Part shown: positions 26,047 to 38,026 of the stretch, in pieces
How the letters are laid out: every line of letters begins with the position of its first letter
How positions within the stretch are numbered: the stretch's first letter is position 1
NCBI RefSeq assembly: GCF_037038585.1
Contig: NC_092521.1
Location: 74,666,398 to 74,730,397 of the forward strand
Origin: Patagioenas fasciata
Taxonomy: Eukaryota > Chordata > Aves > Columbiformes > Columbidae
Reading direction: 5' to 3'
Length of the DNA stretch: 64,000 nt
Made by a program: the position numbers and the translations under genes
The notes under the pieces: generated by a model
The model's database searches: none
What the model saw: the letters and a program-made list of their open reading frames with translations, nothing else
Told to the model about the DNA's origin: nothing

Positions 26047-26595
26047 CTACAGGTCCATGTCCTTCATACACTGGAAGCCCCAGAGCTGAACATAGTACTC
26101 CAGGTTGGACCTCATGAGAGTGGAGTAGAGGGTGAGAATCACTTTCCTCAACCTGCTGGTGATGGTTCTTTTGATGCTGCCCAGGGTATGGTTGGCTTTC
26201 TGAGATGCAAGTGCACATCGCTGGCTCATATTGAACTTGTCGTCAATCAACAACACCCCCAAGTCCTTCCCGTCAAGGCTGTTCTCAAGCCATTTTCTGC
26301 CCAGGCTATATTTGTGGTTGGGACTATCCTGACCCATGTGCAGGACCTTGCTCTTGGCTTTGTTGAACTTCATGAAGTTTGCACAGAGCCACCTCTCAAG
26401 CCTGTCAAGGTCTCTCTGGATGGCATCCCTTCCATCCAGCATGTCAATGGCACCACGCAGCTTGGTGTTGTTGGAAAACTTCCAGAGGATGCACTCAGTC
26501 CCACTGTCCATGTCACTGACAAAGATCTTAAACAGCACTGGTCCCAATACCAACCTCTGAGGAAAGCCACTCATCACTGGTCTCTGTTTGGACAT
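26047..26595 (-). pseudogene. CR1 reverse transcriptase palm relic, catalytic site lost
   Basis: 182 codons covering the RT palm and thumb. The conserved PQG motif reads PQR (residues 12-14), and VLGPVLFKIFVSDMDSG follows. The catalytic FADD reads FSNN at residues 40-43: the two metal-binding Asp codons are Asn, encoded at 26467-26472. The copy at 12304 retains FADD, so the comparison is internal to this window. Downstream, [12 protein letters not shown] and RCALASQKANHTLGSIKR match the family. Both changes are consistent with G-to-A mutation on the coding strand in a dead copy. Confidence 0.9.
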
Positions 26596-26681
26596 TGAGC
26601 CATTGACCGGAACTCTTTGAGTGTGACCATCCAGTTAATTCCTTATACACTGAGTAGTCCATCTGTCAAATAAATGTCTTT

Positions 26682-27002
26682 TCAATTTAGAGACAAGGTT
26701 GTCATGAGGGACAGTGTCAAACATTTTGCACAAGTCCAGGTAGATGACATCAGTTGCTCTTCCTTATCCACGATTGCTATAACCCTGTTGTAGAAGGCCA
26801 CCAAATTTGTCAGGCATGATCTGCCCTTAATTAAGCCATGTTGGCTGTCACCAGTCACCTCCTTATTTTCCACATGCCTTAGCACAGTTGGTAGGAGGAT
26901 CTGCTCCATAATCTTGCTGAGTATGGAGGGCACACTGACTGGCCTGTAGTTCCACAGGTCTTGATTTTTCCCCTTTTTAAAAATGAGGGTTACTTTTCCC
27001 AT
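26682..27002 (-). pseudogene. CR1 reverse transcriptase fingers relic
   Basis: 106 codons with the start of the RT domain: [20 protein letters not shown], then a SKIMEQ segment and [20 protein letters not shown], which are the first conserved RT blocks of CR1. The match ends after about residue 88 by frameshift, so the frame does not reach the first catalytic Asp block intact. It is in a different frame from the palm relic. Confidence 0.88.
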
Positions 27003-27555
27003 TTTCAGTCAGTGGGAACTTCACTGAACTGCCACAACTTCTAAATGTGATGGTTAGTGATTTAGCAGCTTCATCTGCCAGTTCACTCAGGACCCACAGG
27101 TGCATCTCATCAGGTCCTACGGACTTGTACACCTTTGGGGTCCTTAAACGGTCCCTAAACTGGTCTTCTCCTACAATTGGTAGTTCTTCATTCTCACAGT
27201 CCCTGCCTTTGCCTTCTGTGACTTAGGCAGTGTGGCTGGAGCACTTGCCAGTGAAGACTGAGACTAAAAAGTTGTTGAATACCACAGCTTTCTCCATGTG
27301 CCAGGTAATCATGTCTCCTATTTCCTTCTGGAAAGGGCCCACATTTTCCCTAGTCTTATTTTTATCACTAATTTACCTATAGAAGTGTTTCTTGTTGCCC
27401 TTGATGTCCCTGTCCAGATTTAATTTTATCAGGTCTTTAGCTTTCCTAACCTGATTCCTGCTCAGACAATTTATCTGTACTATTCCCATGCTACTTGTCT
27501 TTGTTTCTACCTTCTGTAGGTTTCTTTCTTGTGTTTGAGTGTGTCCAGGAGTTCC

Positions 27556-27771
27556 TTATTCATTCATGCAGGCTTCCTGGTGGTTTTGCTTGACTTTCTT
27601 TGTTAGGATGCATTGCTCCTGAGCCTGGACAAGGTGACTCTTGACTATTAACCAGGTCGCTTGGGCCCCTCTTCCCTCCAGGGCTTTATCCCATGGTATT
27701 TTGCCAATCAGACCACTGAAGACGCCAAAGTCTGCTCTCCTGAAGTCCAGGGTAGTGAGCTTGCCATGCAC
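27556..27771 (-). pseudogene. CR1 ORF2 endonuclease-RT linker relic
   Basis: 71 codons including LDFRRADFGVFSGLIGKIPW, DKALEGRGAQATWLIVKSHL and VQAQEQCILTKK. This is the segment that lies between the APE-type endonuclease and the RT in CR1 ORF2. It is the most N-terminal coding remnant of the element and shows where 5' truncation occurred. Stops and a frame change separate it from the RT fingers. Confidence 0.85.
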
Positions 27772-27855
27772 CCTCCTTGCTGCCTAAGGATCTTGAACTC
27801 CACCATTTCATGGTGATTGCAGCCAAGGCTGCCCTTCAGATTCACGTGCTTTCCA

Positions 27856-28515
27856 TTGTAATGCTTTCCTTTGCAAGAAATATTACTGGGGAAGCACAGC
27901 TTGTGTAAAAAAGAACTGCAACAATAACATGTACATCTACCTTAAACTGTGAGTCCAAAAAGATAAACTGTTAAAATAGTGTCATACACTAAGGAGAAAG
28001 AGACATTTCAATTGTGTATTAAAGGTTAGAATAAACTGCATGTCTAGCATGAGCAATATGTTAAAAGCAGTTTATAAAGTGTTATTACCAGGTTCTCCTT
28101 TTGTAGAAAAAGATCAAGCACAGTAAGTCTTCAGCCACAGACACCCCAGTTCATCCTGCTTAACCTAAGGTACTTAACTGCAACACCTTGTTAAAAATGC
28201 ACTTGATTGTGCATCATTTTATAATGAGTGGAGAGAGCCCAACACCTCCAGAGTGAAATGTTGTCCAATTAAAGATTTGAATCATCCTTTGAAGGCAGCT
28301 GTTCCTTTTCGTTGACTAGGGTGACTAAGCTTCTAACTACTATGCCTCAATTAAGTAGGATGAGTCCAGGTGGTGAAAGATCACAGAAAACTTTTCCACT
28401 GAGTTTCATATAACAAACGCTATAGAAATAAATAACTCTGTTTATATTAGCAATGCTCCTAGGAAGACATAAGATTTGTCTTCCTGCAAAGATGTTCACA
28501 GGAACATCTGTCAAC
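27856..28515. other. Single-copy DNA between CR1 and LTR
   Basis: No gene or repeat family is recognised. The CR1 boundary at its left end is diffuse. Confidence 0.5.
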
Positions 28516-28520
28516 CCTCC

Positions 28521-29261
28521 TGTGGTGGGTTAACCTGGACTAGCAGCTGGACATCTACCCAGCCTCTCACTTGTTCACCCTCTCCAGAGCAGGGGTAGAA
28601 AATAATCTGAAAAGTCTCATAAATATAGGAAGATTGCTTAACCAGTTACAGTCAGCAGGAAAACAGACTGGACTTTGGGAAAATTAATTTAAATTATTGT
28701 CAATTAAAATATATGTAGATGGTGAGAAACAAAGAGCAATACCCTTAATCCACCACCTTTTTTTCATAGACTCAAATACATTCCTTCATTCTAGAGTCCA
28801 GCATTGCAGAGAAAATGAGGAATTCGGGGTAAGTACACAACAGTTTCTCTCTGCTACTCCTTTCTCCTCACTCTTTTCCCTTGCTCAAATGTGGGCTTTC
28901 CATGGGCTGCATCTTCCTTCAGGCATGTCCACCTGCTGCAGCACAGCATCCTTCATGGGCTGCAGTGTGGACATCTGCTCAACATGAAGCACCTCCTCCT
29001 TCTCCTCCTCTGGCCTTGAAGTTCCCTCTACTGTTCCTCATATTTTTTGTTCCCTCATTCACTGTCTGTGCAGAATTTTCTGCCCTTTGTTAGATACATT
29101 TTCCCTGAGGCAGCCATCCATGGCTGATGGGCTCAGCTGTGCCCTGCAGTGGGTCTGTTTGGAGCCATCTGTGTCAGGCATGGGACAGCCCAAGACTCTC
29201 CTTATGGATGCCACTCCTCCAGCTCCCCACTACCCACACCTTGGCATGCAAATCCAATCCA
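28521..29261 (-). mobile_element. Solo LTR, avian ERVL-like family C, 741 bp, minus strand
   Basis: Read on the minus strand it starts TGGATTGGATTTGC and ends GGTTAACCCACCACA. An exact 5-bp duplication cctcc flanks it at 28516-28520 and 29262-29266. Internal blocks that I recognise from a common avian ERVL-type LTR are the CAGCTGAGCCCATCAGCCAT stretch near the 5' part, paired GCAGCCCATG blocks, and AATTTAAATTAATTTTCCC before the 3' part. The recognised LTR order is intact, although individual bases have diverged. No internal retroviral sequence is present. Open frames of 70-96 codons within it are by-products of its GC-rich half. Confidence 0.87.
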
Positions 29262-29266
29262 CCTCC

Positions 29267-30779
29267 TATTCACAAGTAGACACACATATATTTTGTAAGT
29301 CATGATGAAGCTGCACATAAAAACTCTGTATTATTCTAGAAAGGAAATTAATGAGTCATGTGTAAGATTTTTCTCACTGATAGTTCATTTGATTGTAAAG
29401 ATAAGAGTTTTCTTTCTTTCCAGTGAGACTTTTTAGTTTTGGATGAAATAATTTCCCCAAAGGACAGCTCTCAGGGTGTAGCACTGAGCCGAGGGTATTC
29501 TCTGTGCTGTTAAACAGGCAATTACTTTCATCTTGTGCTTCCAGAACTTATGAGACTGTTCCTTTCAAAAGGCAGTTCAGATACTCCAGGGATTCAGCGA
29601 GATGTGGATACAGAATCACAAGTCCACCAAAACCTATTATGTTGCATGTTTGGATGTTTTCACCTACAGAAATGTTAACTTCAATCTGGAATGTGTCTGA
29701 TGTCTAAGGGCAGAAGAAGGTGCTATAGAATCTTTTGCATCTGTAGATACAAAGTGCAAGTAAGTTGACTGAAATTATTTTAGGAAATTACCCAGAATGG
29801 TTCAGGTAGCTCAGTTTATGCAATGCAAAAACAGAGCAGGTTAATTCCTCTCCAAGTTGAAGTACACAGCTATACAGGTAAAGTATGAGCAATTAGGTAC
29901 CTAGTTCACAAATACCAATACTGATTTTGCTGTTGGTTTCTTTTTTTTTTTTTTTTTTTTGTTTGTTTGTTTGTTTGTTTTTTCTGAACATCTGAGTGGA
30001 AGGTAGGAAGCAAGTCCCTTGTTCCTCCTTCCTATTAGAAAAAAATAACTGTTCAGGCTTTCTTATATTATTCCAGGTCAACTGTGCTCAAGTCTTCTGA
30101 AAGAATCTAAAACTACATGTCTTGCTATTGAACTGTACGAACTATCGGTCCTTTACCTCTCTCAGATTACATGGTCCTGCTGAAGTTTCACAGGGCTCAT
30201 TTCAATTCTGAAGAACCCTGAAGCTCAGACCAACTTAAGAAGTGATTAGTGATTATGAAAAGCATCACAGTCTTAAAAAATCAAGCTGCCAGTACTGACT
30301 AGAGGAACTGACTTTTCTTTACATATGTGTCCTAACACAAGGCTGTCTTCCAGAAAAACAAGATGAAACTAGTGGAGTCTAATTTCAACATCACTGATAC
30401 TTTAATTTATTCCTAGTTGTCACATATTATGTAATTAATGTAACATAATCAAAGAAATACTTCTAGGAAAGAGCCAGTTGTGGTGCTACAGGTGAAGTTT
30501 TTTGTTATCACTAGCTTATTACAAAGAGATTTCCCTTCTTAGAGGAATTAATACAGATGCATGGATTGCATAAAATTAGTAAACAAGCAAGATGTTGCAC
30601 TAGAGTAATGAATAAGCCTCTTTTATAAGAGCTGGTTGCAATTGAGTGTCTCAGCTGACAGACTGTCTTGAAAGCTCACCACATAGTAGCTCATGCTTTT
30701 AAGTGTAGAAGTGTATGATACATTCTTAAGAACTGGATTTTGAAGAAGCAATGGGGAAATGCATGCCAGGTAAACAGAA
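29267..30779. other. Single-copy DNA with one long T/GTTT tract
   Basis: No gene is recognised. The tract at 29941-29983 is annotated separately. A chance match to tRNA promoter boxes near 29807-29848 was rejected. Confidence 0.5.
29941..29983. repeat. Poly-T plus (GTTT)n
   Basis: Twenty T followed by about five GTTT units. The reversed sense (AAAC)nA(20) resembles a retroposed poly-A tail on the minus strand, but no gene-derived sequence is recognisable beside it. Confidence 0.85.
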
Positions 30780-31403
30780 CTATATGACTAAGTAAACTTC
30801 AGCACTGGTGCTCTGACTTACGCCTCCTTCAGACCAGTCCTTGATTCTGATAGTTTTTACCAGATGCAATGGGACTTGTTTCTGAAAGCACTGTTCAACT
30901 TTGATTTCTTTAGAGATCATAGGTGTGATGATGAGAATAATGATGACTTTCTGCCTAGCTGGCCCACTGATTCTTTCACTGTCACTGGTAGCTACATTGA
31001 CACTAAGATCTTGATAAAATGGTCTCATTTTACATCTGCCTGTAAGTTTACGTTAGACATTTGTTTCTTATTGCAGTCTGTTACAGCTCTTTTGTGTGAT
31101 TTTTCAGCATCCAGTGGAAAACATACCTCATGGTGATCCAGAGAAGCTTTCTTGACACATACTCACTCTGACTACCAGGTCTTTGAAGCACCAGATACTG
31201 GGATACAAAACAGAATTATTTGGCATGCATTTCACAAACTTGTGCACCACTGAAGTGAGAAAAAAATATACATGCCAGAGCTCACTGCAAGGATCATCCT
31301 CTGCCAGCTGGGCTTGCAAACAGGTTACAGACTTCTTGAACAAATAGTGTTGAGAAAATCTGTGAACCAAATGTCCAAATAACCTGAGGCTCAGTTTGAC
31401 CAA
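30780..31403 (-). other. Unrecognised coding-like minus-strand segment
   Basis: Two open frames, 91 codons (31128-31403) and 82 codons (30780-31028), lie in the same reading frame, separated by about 100 bases with several stops. I recognise no domain or family in either. The first is Cys/Phe/Leu-rich without an obvious signal peptide. The second contains a hydrophobic VIIILIITPMI stretch. The interval could be a decayed pseudogene, two exons with an intron, or chance; no convincing splice sites or promoter support a gene. Call kept as unassigned. Confidence 0.25.
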
Positions 31404-31655
31404 TGACCAAAGATCTGAAGCTCTGTTCTGAGCTGAAAGATGATATGAAACAATTTTCCTGTGGCTTTAACCACCTGTGAGCCTAGAATAAATTCCTATT
31501 AATTCCACTGACTGAGATGGAGTAAGGTTAGATTTATTCATGTTTTTCCTTAGAAAACAGCTGAGGGAAACAGTTGGCAATTGACTGCATCACCCAAAAG
31601 TCGTGGCAACTTTTTCTGAATTGTTGCTGAAATAAGACTGTGTAGAACCTGATTC

Positions 31656-32097
31656 TGTGGATACACTCAACCAGTGAAGAAGATCAGTTTCTGTTTTAGT
31701 GAATTTTCCTTTCAGCTAAGTTCTTCTAAATAACTGCACTTTTCTGAAGTTTGCTACATATTTTTGTAAATAGACATAACAATGGAATGTGAGGTCGCTG
31801 ATAAGAATTTGTGGCGCATGAGAGGGGTGTATTAGCAAGGAGGGCAAACAGAACAGGTGACTAAAACTGACCAGTTGCCGGGAATTTCAAGATTGGTGTT
31901 GTATATTTTGTATTATTTTGTCTATTTTATTAGTGACATTAGTAAAACACTTTTAACTTTTTTTTCCAACTTGGAAGTCTGTCTCTCTTTTCCTCCTATC
32001 ACCTTTCCTTGGTGGGGAGAGGAGGAGTTCGGGGAGGGAGGGGGTTAACAGAAAGTGTCTGCCACAGTTTATTGTTGTCCTGCATTAAATGGCCACA
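31656..32097 (+). mobile_element. LTR, ERVL-like family A, internally deleted, 442 bp
   Basis: The second copy of the family at 18472. Shared blocks are TTTTAGTGAATTTTCCTTTC, then TTTCAAGATTGGTGTTGTAT and ATTTTGTATTATTTTGTC, then a G-rich run followed by GGGGGTTAACAG and CTGCCACAGTTTATTG. It is about 200 bases shorter than the 641-bp copy; the part between the U3 start and the TTTCAAGATTGG block, including the TATA region, is mostly gone. The termini TG...CA and imperfect flanks gattc (31651-31655) and gattg (32098-32102) suggest a decayed 5-bp duplication. It is older than its relatives. Confidence 0.8.
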
Positions 32098-32102
32098 GAT
32101 TG

Positions 32103-33832
32103 ATTGGCGCACAACCACTGAAAACTATTTTCTAAGGGCTTTTTTATTGTTGCTTTATTTCTTACTGATTTTGTGAACTAAGATGCACTCTGCAAACCTG
32201 ATTCCATGACAGAGCCTTGCTGGATTATTCCTTAACCTTAGTTACCTAGGTAAAAATAGTTTCATAATCCATTGTCACAGAAGGGAAGGAAGGAAAAAAA
32301 AAAAAAAAAAGAGGGAAAAAATCCCTGTAAAAAAACTTGAATAGGGTAAAATTAATGTACAAAACAAACAAACAAACAAACAAACAGTGAAAAAAAAGTA
32401 CATATAAACCCTAAGTCTTCTAATGTAATGGGCTCTGAGTTATTCCTCATATTACAGAAGCAACAAAAATCAACTGATTAGCAACAGGGATTATTCTCTG
32501 ATTTATGTTTCTTGGGAGGGGAAGAGCAGACAAGTTGCCTCAAAAGAAAAGATTGGTGAAAGCATTCAAAATTTCACTGGTCTGTTACTGGGATCGACAT
32601 AGACGTGCTCTAAAGAGAAACGGAATTTTTCCTTCAAGAAGGGTCATTGCTTTGGAAAGCAGGGCCTGAATCTTGTTTTGCTGGTTTGCTTTTAATTTCC
32701 AAATTAAAACCCTAGTAAGAGAAAACGTGTTTTGTTCTTGGATGTCTGAGTGCTGAGATTTCCTACTGTCATACAATAAACCCTTTTCCACAACCTGAAA
32801 TCAGACTAAGGTGACAATTATATGCCACAATGACTCATTTTTTTGAGGGCAGGATGCTAGACAGGAGTGAACCCAATGCTTGTTACAGTAAATAGTATTT
32901 TGTGCTTCAAGACATTGCAAAATGTCTTAGCTATACCTCAAGACATTACTGAATGAACAGTATTTTCCCTCTTTGTGGCCTTTTGGCAGGGCAACATTTC
33001 TATATTTGACATTCCACCGTTTAAAAAAAAAAAAAAAGGAGTTCAGCTTTATCAAGCCAAAGAGCATTTGTCCCTCAGTGTACTTTTTCTTTGTGGGTTG
33101 ATTGTGAACTTTTTTTGTATGTTCATTTTTTGTGCGTACATGTGCTAAATAGGATGTCATTCTTGAGTGTTAGAAATCTTAGAAAGCTTTCCTAAGAAGC
33201 TTCAGGAACAGGCTCTCAGATAGAAGAAAACAAGATAAAAACATCTATGTTAGAATCAGAAGATAAGTAGATTCCCTGTAATGTAACAGAGAAGCTGTCC
33301 TTTGTGCTTAGAGCAATGTTAGCTGTGGTGGCAACAATCTTCACGAAGCACTCCATTATCTTGGAAAGAAAGCTACTGCTGTCAAAAGTCAAGTTAGCTC
33401 TAAACAAGCAGTCTAGCTAGGTCTTAAGTGCTGGATAGATTTCCCAGATAGGATATCCCTGATAAGGGGGAGAAAAAAAATATCTGAAAGATAGGAAAAG
33501 TCCAGTTTTCCCCAAAATATGGAAAGTGCTTTGGATGACATTATTATTTAATTAATCATGTCAAGTCAAAGGAGAGGTTAGAGTGTCTACACATGTCCAA
33601 GGTTCATTTTAGCCTATATATAAATGTGATTTTGTATTACTACACAGCTTATACCTAGACAGATCAACATTACTATATTGTTTTTGTCCAAAATGCAGTT
33701 ATTATCCCAAAGAAGAAAATCACAATTTTTCAAGCTAATAAAATGCTGGTATTTGGGATAGAGAAAGGTACTCAGATTCAGTTCTGTGAGTATTTTAATC
33801 TGCTTGCATTCTTCTCAGAATTTTTTTCTGCT
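32103..33832. other. Single-copy AT-rich DNA
   Basis: No gene is recognised. Simple tracts are an A run at 32294-32310, a (CAAA)n tract at 32361-32386 and an A run at 33015-33029. Confidence 0.5.
32361..32386. repeat. (CAAA)6 microsatellite
   Basis: About six tandem CAAA units within A-rich DNA, 50 bases downstream of a 17-base A run. Confidence 0.85.
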
Positions 33833-34000
33833 TTGAGGCTGCCCAGGGAGGTTGTGGAATTTCCTTCCCTGGAAACATTCAAAACCTACCTGGACATGTT
33901 CCCATGTGATCTGTTCTCGGTGAACCTGCTTTAGCAGGTGGGTTGGACTAGATGATGTCCAGATGTCCCTTCCAACCCCAACTATTCTGTGATTCTGTGA
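33833..34000 (+). mobile_element. CR1 LINE 3' end, plus strand
   Basis: It begins in the ORF2 C-terminus: AGGCTGCCCAGGGAGGTTGT encodes RLPREVV, followed by EFPSLETFKTYLD. It passes through the 3' UTR block GGTTGGACTAGATGATG and CCCTTCCAACCCC, and ends in two tandem ATTCTGTG octamers (33984-33999). It is a severely 5'-truncated insertion. The 63-codon open frame that overlaps it fuses flanking DNA to this remnant and is not a gene. Confidence 0.92.
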
Positions 34001-37000
34001 CCATCATTCAGATTTTGTGATGACCCCAAAACAAAATTTGCTCCTGTGCTGATGTTGTTAGGATCCAATAATGCTAATGCCTTTGAACAGGGAGACTAAC
34101 AGCTTTAGATCAGAAATCAATTTGTTCTTTTACTACTAAACAGGAACTCACCACAGAGATGCACCTTTCCAGATTCTTTCATATCAATTTTCAAGGTCAG
34201 AAATGAGGAGAGAGGAAGTTTGTTTAATTATTGCTCAGCTTCCCTGGCATTATGCAAAAGTACTCAATTGTACACGAAAACTGATTTGGTGATGTTACCA
34301 TATGAGAAAAAAATATTCTGGGAAATCAGATTACAAATATTATTGATCCCAATGTCCCTAAGATGTGTCAGTGTTAAAATCACAGAGCAGTGAACTGAAT
34401 TTGACAAGCAATATTTTCTATTCTATCTTTTCCCAGCAGGTGAGCATTTTTCCTGTTTACTAAAAACTGACAATACCTGCAACACCCTTTCCTGCATGTG
34501 GTATAAGCATCTTCTTAAAATGTGACGTTGAAGTTTTCCCTCAGAAAGAAAAAATATTAACCCATGTAATTTTAAGGACAAGTGTAAATGGGAATCATGC
34601 AAGAATTTGGCAAATAGCTTTATATCCTGGAAACTTTTAGTGATATAAGAGAAGAGACATCACTGAGAGACACTCTCAGCAGACAGTCCTGAGTGTATCA
34701 TGTCCATTTAAGCAGGTGCAGGAAGATGTTCTCTTCAGTACCCATCAAGGAGCACCTGGGGAAAACACAGATGATCTGAAGCTGCACATATAATGAAATC
34801 ATATCATGCTCCTTCCTGAGGCAATAACCATTCAGTTTATCCTGTACTCACACTGCAAAATTGATTGGTCTAAAGTTAAAACTCTTGTCAAATCACTACT
34901 ATAATACTTGTATTTTCTCTCCACAAAACTGTGCGTAAAGTATATTTCAGTTGTTTGATGGAGATTCTCTCTGTGACTGTCACAAACAAAAACGAGAACA
35001 TCAACACCAACAGAAAAGATGAGACCAGCTCTATCTACTTTGTTTCATTGCTGTTATTCAAGAATTATGCTGTCAGCATGAGAAAAGAAAGAGCAGAGAA
35101 TAGAAAAAAAAAGGGTCTTACATTTGCAGACTGTGAATTAAATGCTTTCCCACTCCTTTTTATTAATAGTACATAATCACAAAGGGTACCTCTGTTCCTC
35201 CAAACAGTGAAAGAACATCTTATTTCAATCAGGATATGCAAAATAAGAGAAGGGAGGGTATTTAACATAGAAGAATATTTCCAAGAAAGGGAAAAAGTAT
35301 TGCTACAGGTTCTGGGGCAATCTGAATTTAGTAATAAAAGAGAATTAGAATCACAAATTCCAAGAAGAGAGAGTTTAGTTACCTATGGGCCTTTCATTGA
35401 TGAATGTAGACAGTGGCCACAGTCCCAGCTTCCAACGTAATTATTTTGTAAATATTTTTTGTTTGAACTGAGTAGAGTAGGGTTATTTGTGACTGACGCA
35501 GAAGGTGCAGAACTGTTCTCAGATTTTGGAAGAAAACTAGATTTCAGTCTAGTATGTGGGCTCATGCAAAGGTAGTTATGGGTGCCCAAAACAAACAGTA
35601 TTGAATAATCTAAATTCTCATATTAGTCTAGTAAATCTAACTGCTATCTAGCCTTATATTCTGAAAAAACAAAAACAAAAACAAACAACCCTCAGAAATA
35701 CTTTTAAATAGCTGTTAAAACAAAATTCAAGCTGATGTATAGGTAACTGAGCTTAGACTTTTAAGGAGGTATAGCCTCAGAAAGTGTTACACTAAATCTA
35801 CTTCCAGAAAAATGATTATTCAACTAATTACAGACATGGAATTTTATACATACACATAAAATAATTTTGCATTAATAATCATATGATAACATAATGATTT
35901 GTCAAATATACTTTTGATACTTCAGATATCACTTGTCAAGAATATTAGAGGGTTATTTTCAGTATTGTGTAGCTACTAGGGTAAAAAAAAAAATTAAAAA
36001 AAATGAAAGAAATAACAGCTTCTCACACAAAAAATCTGTTCATCCTGGAGACCTTAATGATGACACATTTCCTCCGTTCTATGTATTATATGTAATACAC
36101 ATAAGCATCCATAGGTTGTCTCCAGACTTCCCTACATCAAGTAAAAGACAATGTAGGTAAACTCACGTTTTTACCCTTGATGTAATTGTTCTTAAGATTT
36201 GCTCACAAGTAGGTGTAATATCTGTCTCCTCAATCATAAGCCATAACTTTTCCAGCAGAATTGTGTTTGGATTCCGTGCAATCTGGGGCACAGGGGTTCA
36301 GCTGTCTGTAGCCTGTGGCCCGGTTTTGTTTGGCACAGTTACGTGGCCTTGGCTCAGCTTTCCTGAAAAATTGTTGAGCTGTGAGAGAAAAGATAGGCTA
36401 AAGCCAAGATTTTCTTCTTGATAAAAATAAAAATTAAGACAAGTGAAATTGTTTAAATGCTAGTGGCAACTCAGGGACTCAGGAAAAATACTGATATGAA
36501 AAGGTGCGAAATGCTGAATAGAAACAATGAGTCAAAAATGAGAACTCAAAAAGATCAAGAACCAGCTTATTGCAAGGACCAAGAAGGGTCTGACACTTTC
36601 CCACCTGAATAATGACTGTCTGGGCAGCAGAGACTCACCAGATGCCTGTACTGGAGGTGCTGAGCATACTCATGTTTAGTCTAGTTATTCTTACCTATCT
36701 GCTCAGTGTATTTAGCCAGTGAATAACTGCTGTATATTTAGAAACTCTCTGTAGTACTACCATAGAGCCTCTGCACATGATGAAGGGCGTCCACACTGAA
36801 GGGACCCAATAAAGGAAGGGTTACATTTGCATAATAACTTGAATGACATACCTAGAAAAGTACACTGACTTCCAGAAGGAAAAAAAAAACCTGTTTTTTC
36901 TATTAACAAATAGTTAACAGAAGTTGGAGCATTAATATTATAGGTAATGAAAATACTAATTTTAAACTCTAAACCTTGGTCTCTAAGCACTTCTTTTAAA

Positions 37001-37788
37001 GTCTGTATATTTATACACTATATCCACTAATTGTAAGAATTTAACTGACTTACATAAATTCCTTAAGAAATTCCTATACTCTTCAAAATAAACAAAAGTA
37101 GGGAGAAAAAGTCCAATCCCAAACAAACATGACTATATATCAGGTCACGCAAAACTAAACTCCTACAGAGCAAGTGTTTGGAACTTGCAAGTATCAACTA
37201 ATGCCCTTTCACAGAGCCTCCAACAAGAATTCAGTAAGACACTAACTGTTTTCATCAAAGTTTGGATTGCTTCTCAGGTCATTTTGAAACAGAGGGATGC
37301 CAAATATATATACAGTAATTAAGTGAAGATTCCCACACCTTTAAGAAGCCATTGTTATTATAGCATAATATCATGTTCTGACAGCTGCCGCTCATTGAAT
37401 TCAACTCAATCCGGTGTTTTTGGGGTTGGAGGCTCTGGAGTCCTGAATGTAGTCCTCTCTGCTACCTAATCACTAGAAACTGTAATGGAAGGCATATAGG
37501 TCCATTTGTCACCTATTCCGCTCTTTGAACTAGTCTTTACAGATTTTTGAAAGTCATGTGGATGGGAAAGGTTTTTCTTTTCCTCTACCTTTCTACATAG
37601 AGCTGCCCATGTATTGTTCATGCAACAGTGTTTGAAAAACACCAAGAGGTTCCCAGATAGAATGTGGGCCTTTGTTAGCAACTGTTTTCAAGTGGAATGG
37701 GAATGTACTGCTGATATTTCTGATAGCATGACCTAAGGTCTGAAAGTTGGAGGGGAAGTGCTCAGTTTTAATGAAACAAAATATTTAC

Positions 37789-37872
37789 TTTACATTTACA
37801 TTTACATTTACATTTACATTTACATTTACATTTACATTTACATTTACATTTATATTTACATTTATATTTATA
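37789..37872. repeat. (TTTACA)14 hexanucleotide array
   Basis: Fourteen tandem hexamers. The first ten and the twelfth are TTTACA; units 11, 13 and 14 read TTTATA. The array ends in TTTAAG. Variants cluster at the right-hand end, as expected if slippage keeps the left part homogeneous. Confidence 0.95.
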
Positions 37873-38026
37873 TTTAAGAAAGATAAACAAACAAACAGAG
37901 AAACATATTGAAGAAGCTGAGACTTTGTCTGGTCAGACAGTAGCAACTTTGACATTTTTTAAAATGAATGAACAAACCTGTTGAACTCTGAGACTTTTTT
38001 TCCTCCTGAAGGAATATGTCAAATAA

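Larger units (their letters stand above)
25585..27855 (-). mobile_element. CR1 LINE, long degenerate copy, about 2.3 kb, minus strand
   Basis: The 3' end (plus-strand catagaatcacagaat, then AATTTGGGTTTTAAGGGACC) is at 25585. From there the element runs through the CR1 3' UTR, the complete reverse transcriptase region, and the linker that joins endonuclease to RT. It fades out at about 27855 in the block CTTGAACTCCACCATTTCATGG. The endonuclease and ORF1 are missing, so the copy is 5'-truncated. Frameshifts and stops break the coding region into at least four pieces, described separately. It is older and of a different subfamily from the copy at 12304. Confidence 0.93.

Noticed and set aside
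26188..26598. 136-codon plus-strand open frame
   Set aside because: Antisense shadow of the CR1 RT palm relic.
28697..29305. Chain of plus-strand open frames
   Set aside because: They are antisense to the family C LTR; its GC-rich half explains the lack of stops.
29807..29848. tRNA-like A box (TAGCTCAGTTT) and B box (GGTTAATTCC)
   Set aside because: Spacing is too short, the B box lacks the invariant TTCGA core, and no acceptor stem pairs around it.
33743..33934. 63-codon open frame with a CR1-like C-terminus
   Set aside because: It joins unrelated upstream DNA to the start of a truncated CR1 remnant; not a gene.
37789..37872. CRISPR-like or satellite array
   Set aside because: Direct hexamer repeats without spacers in eukaryotic DNA; a microsatellite.
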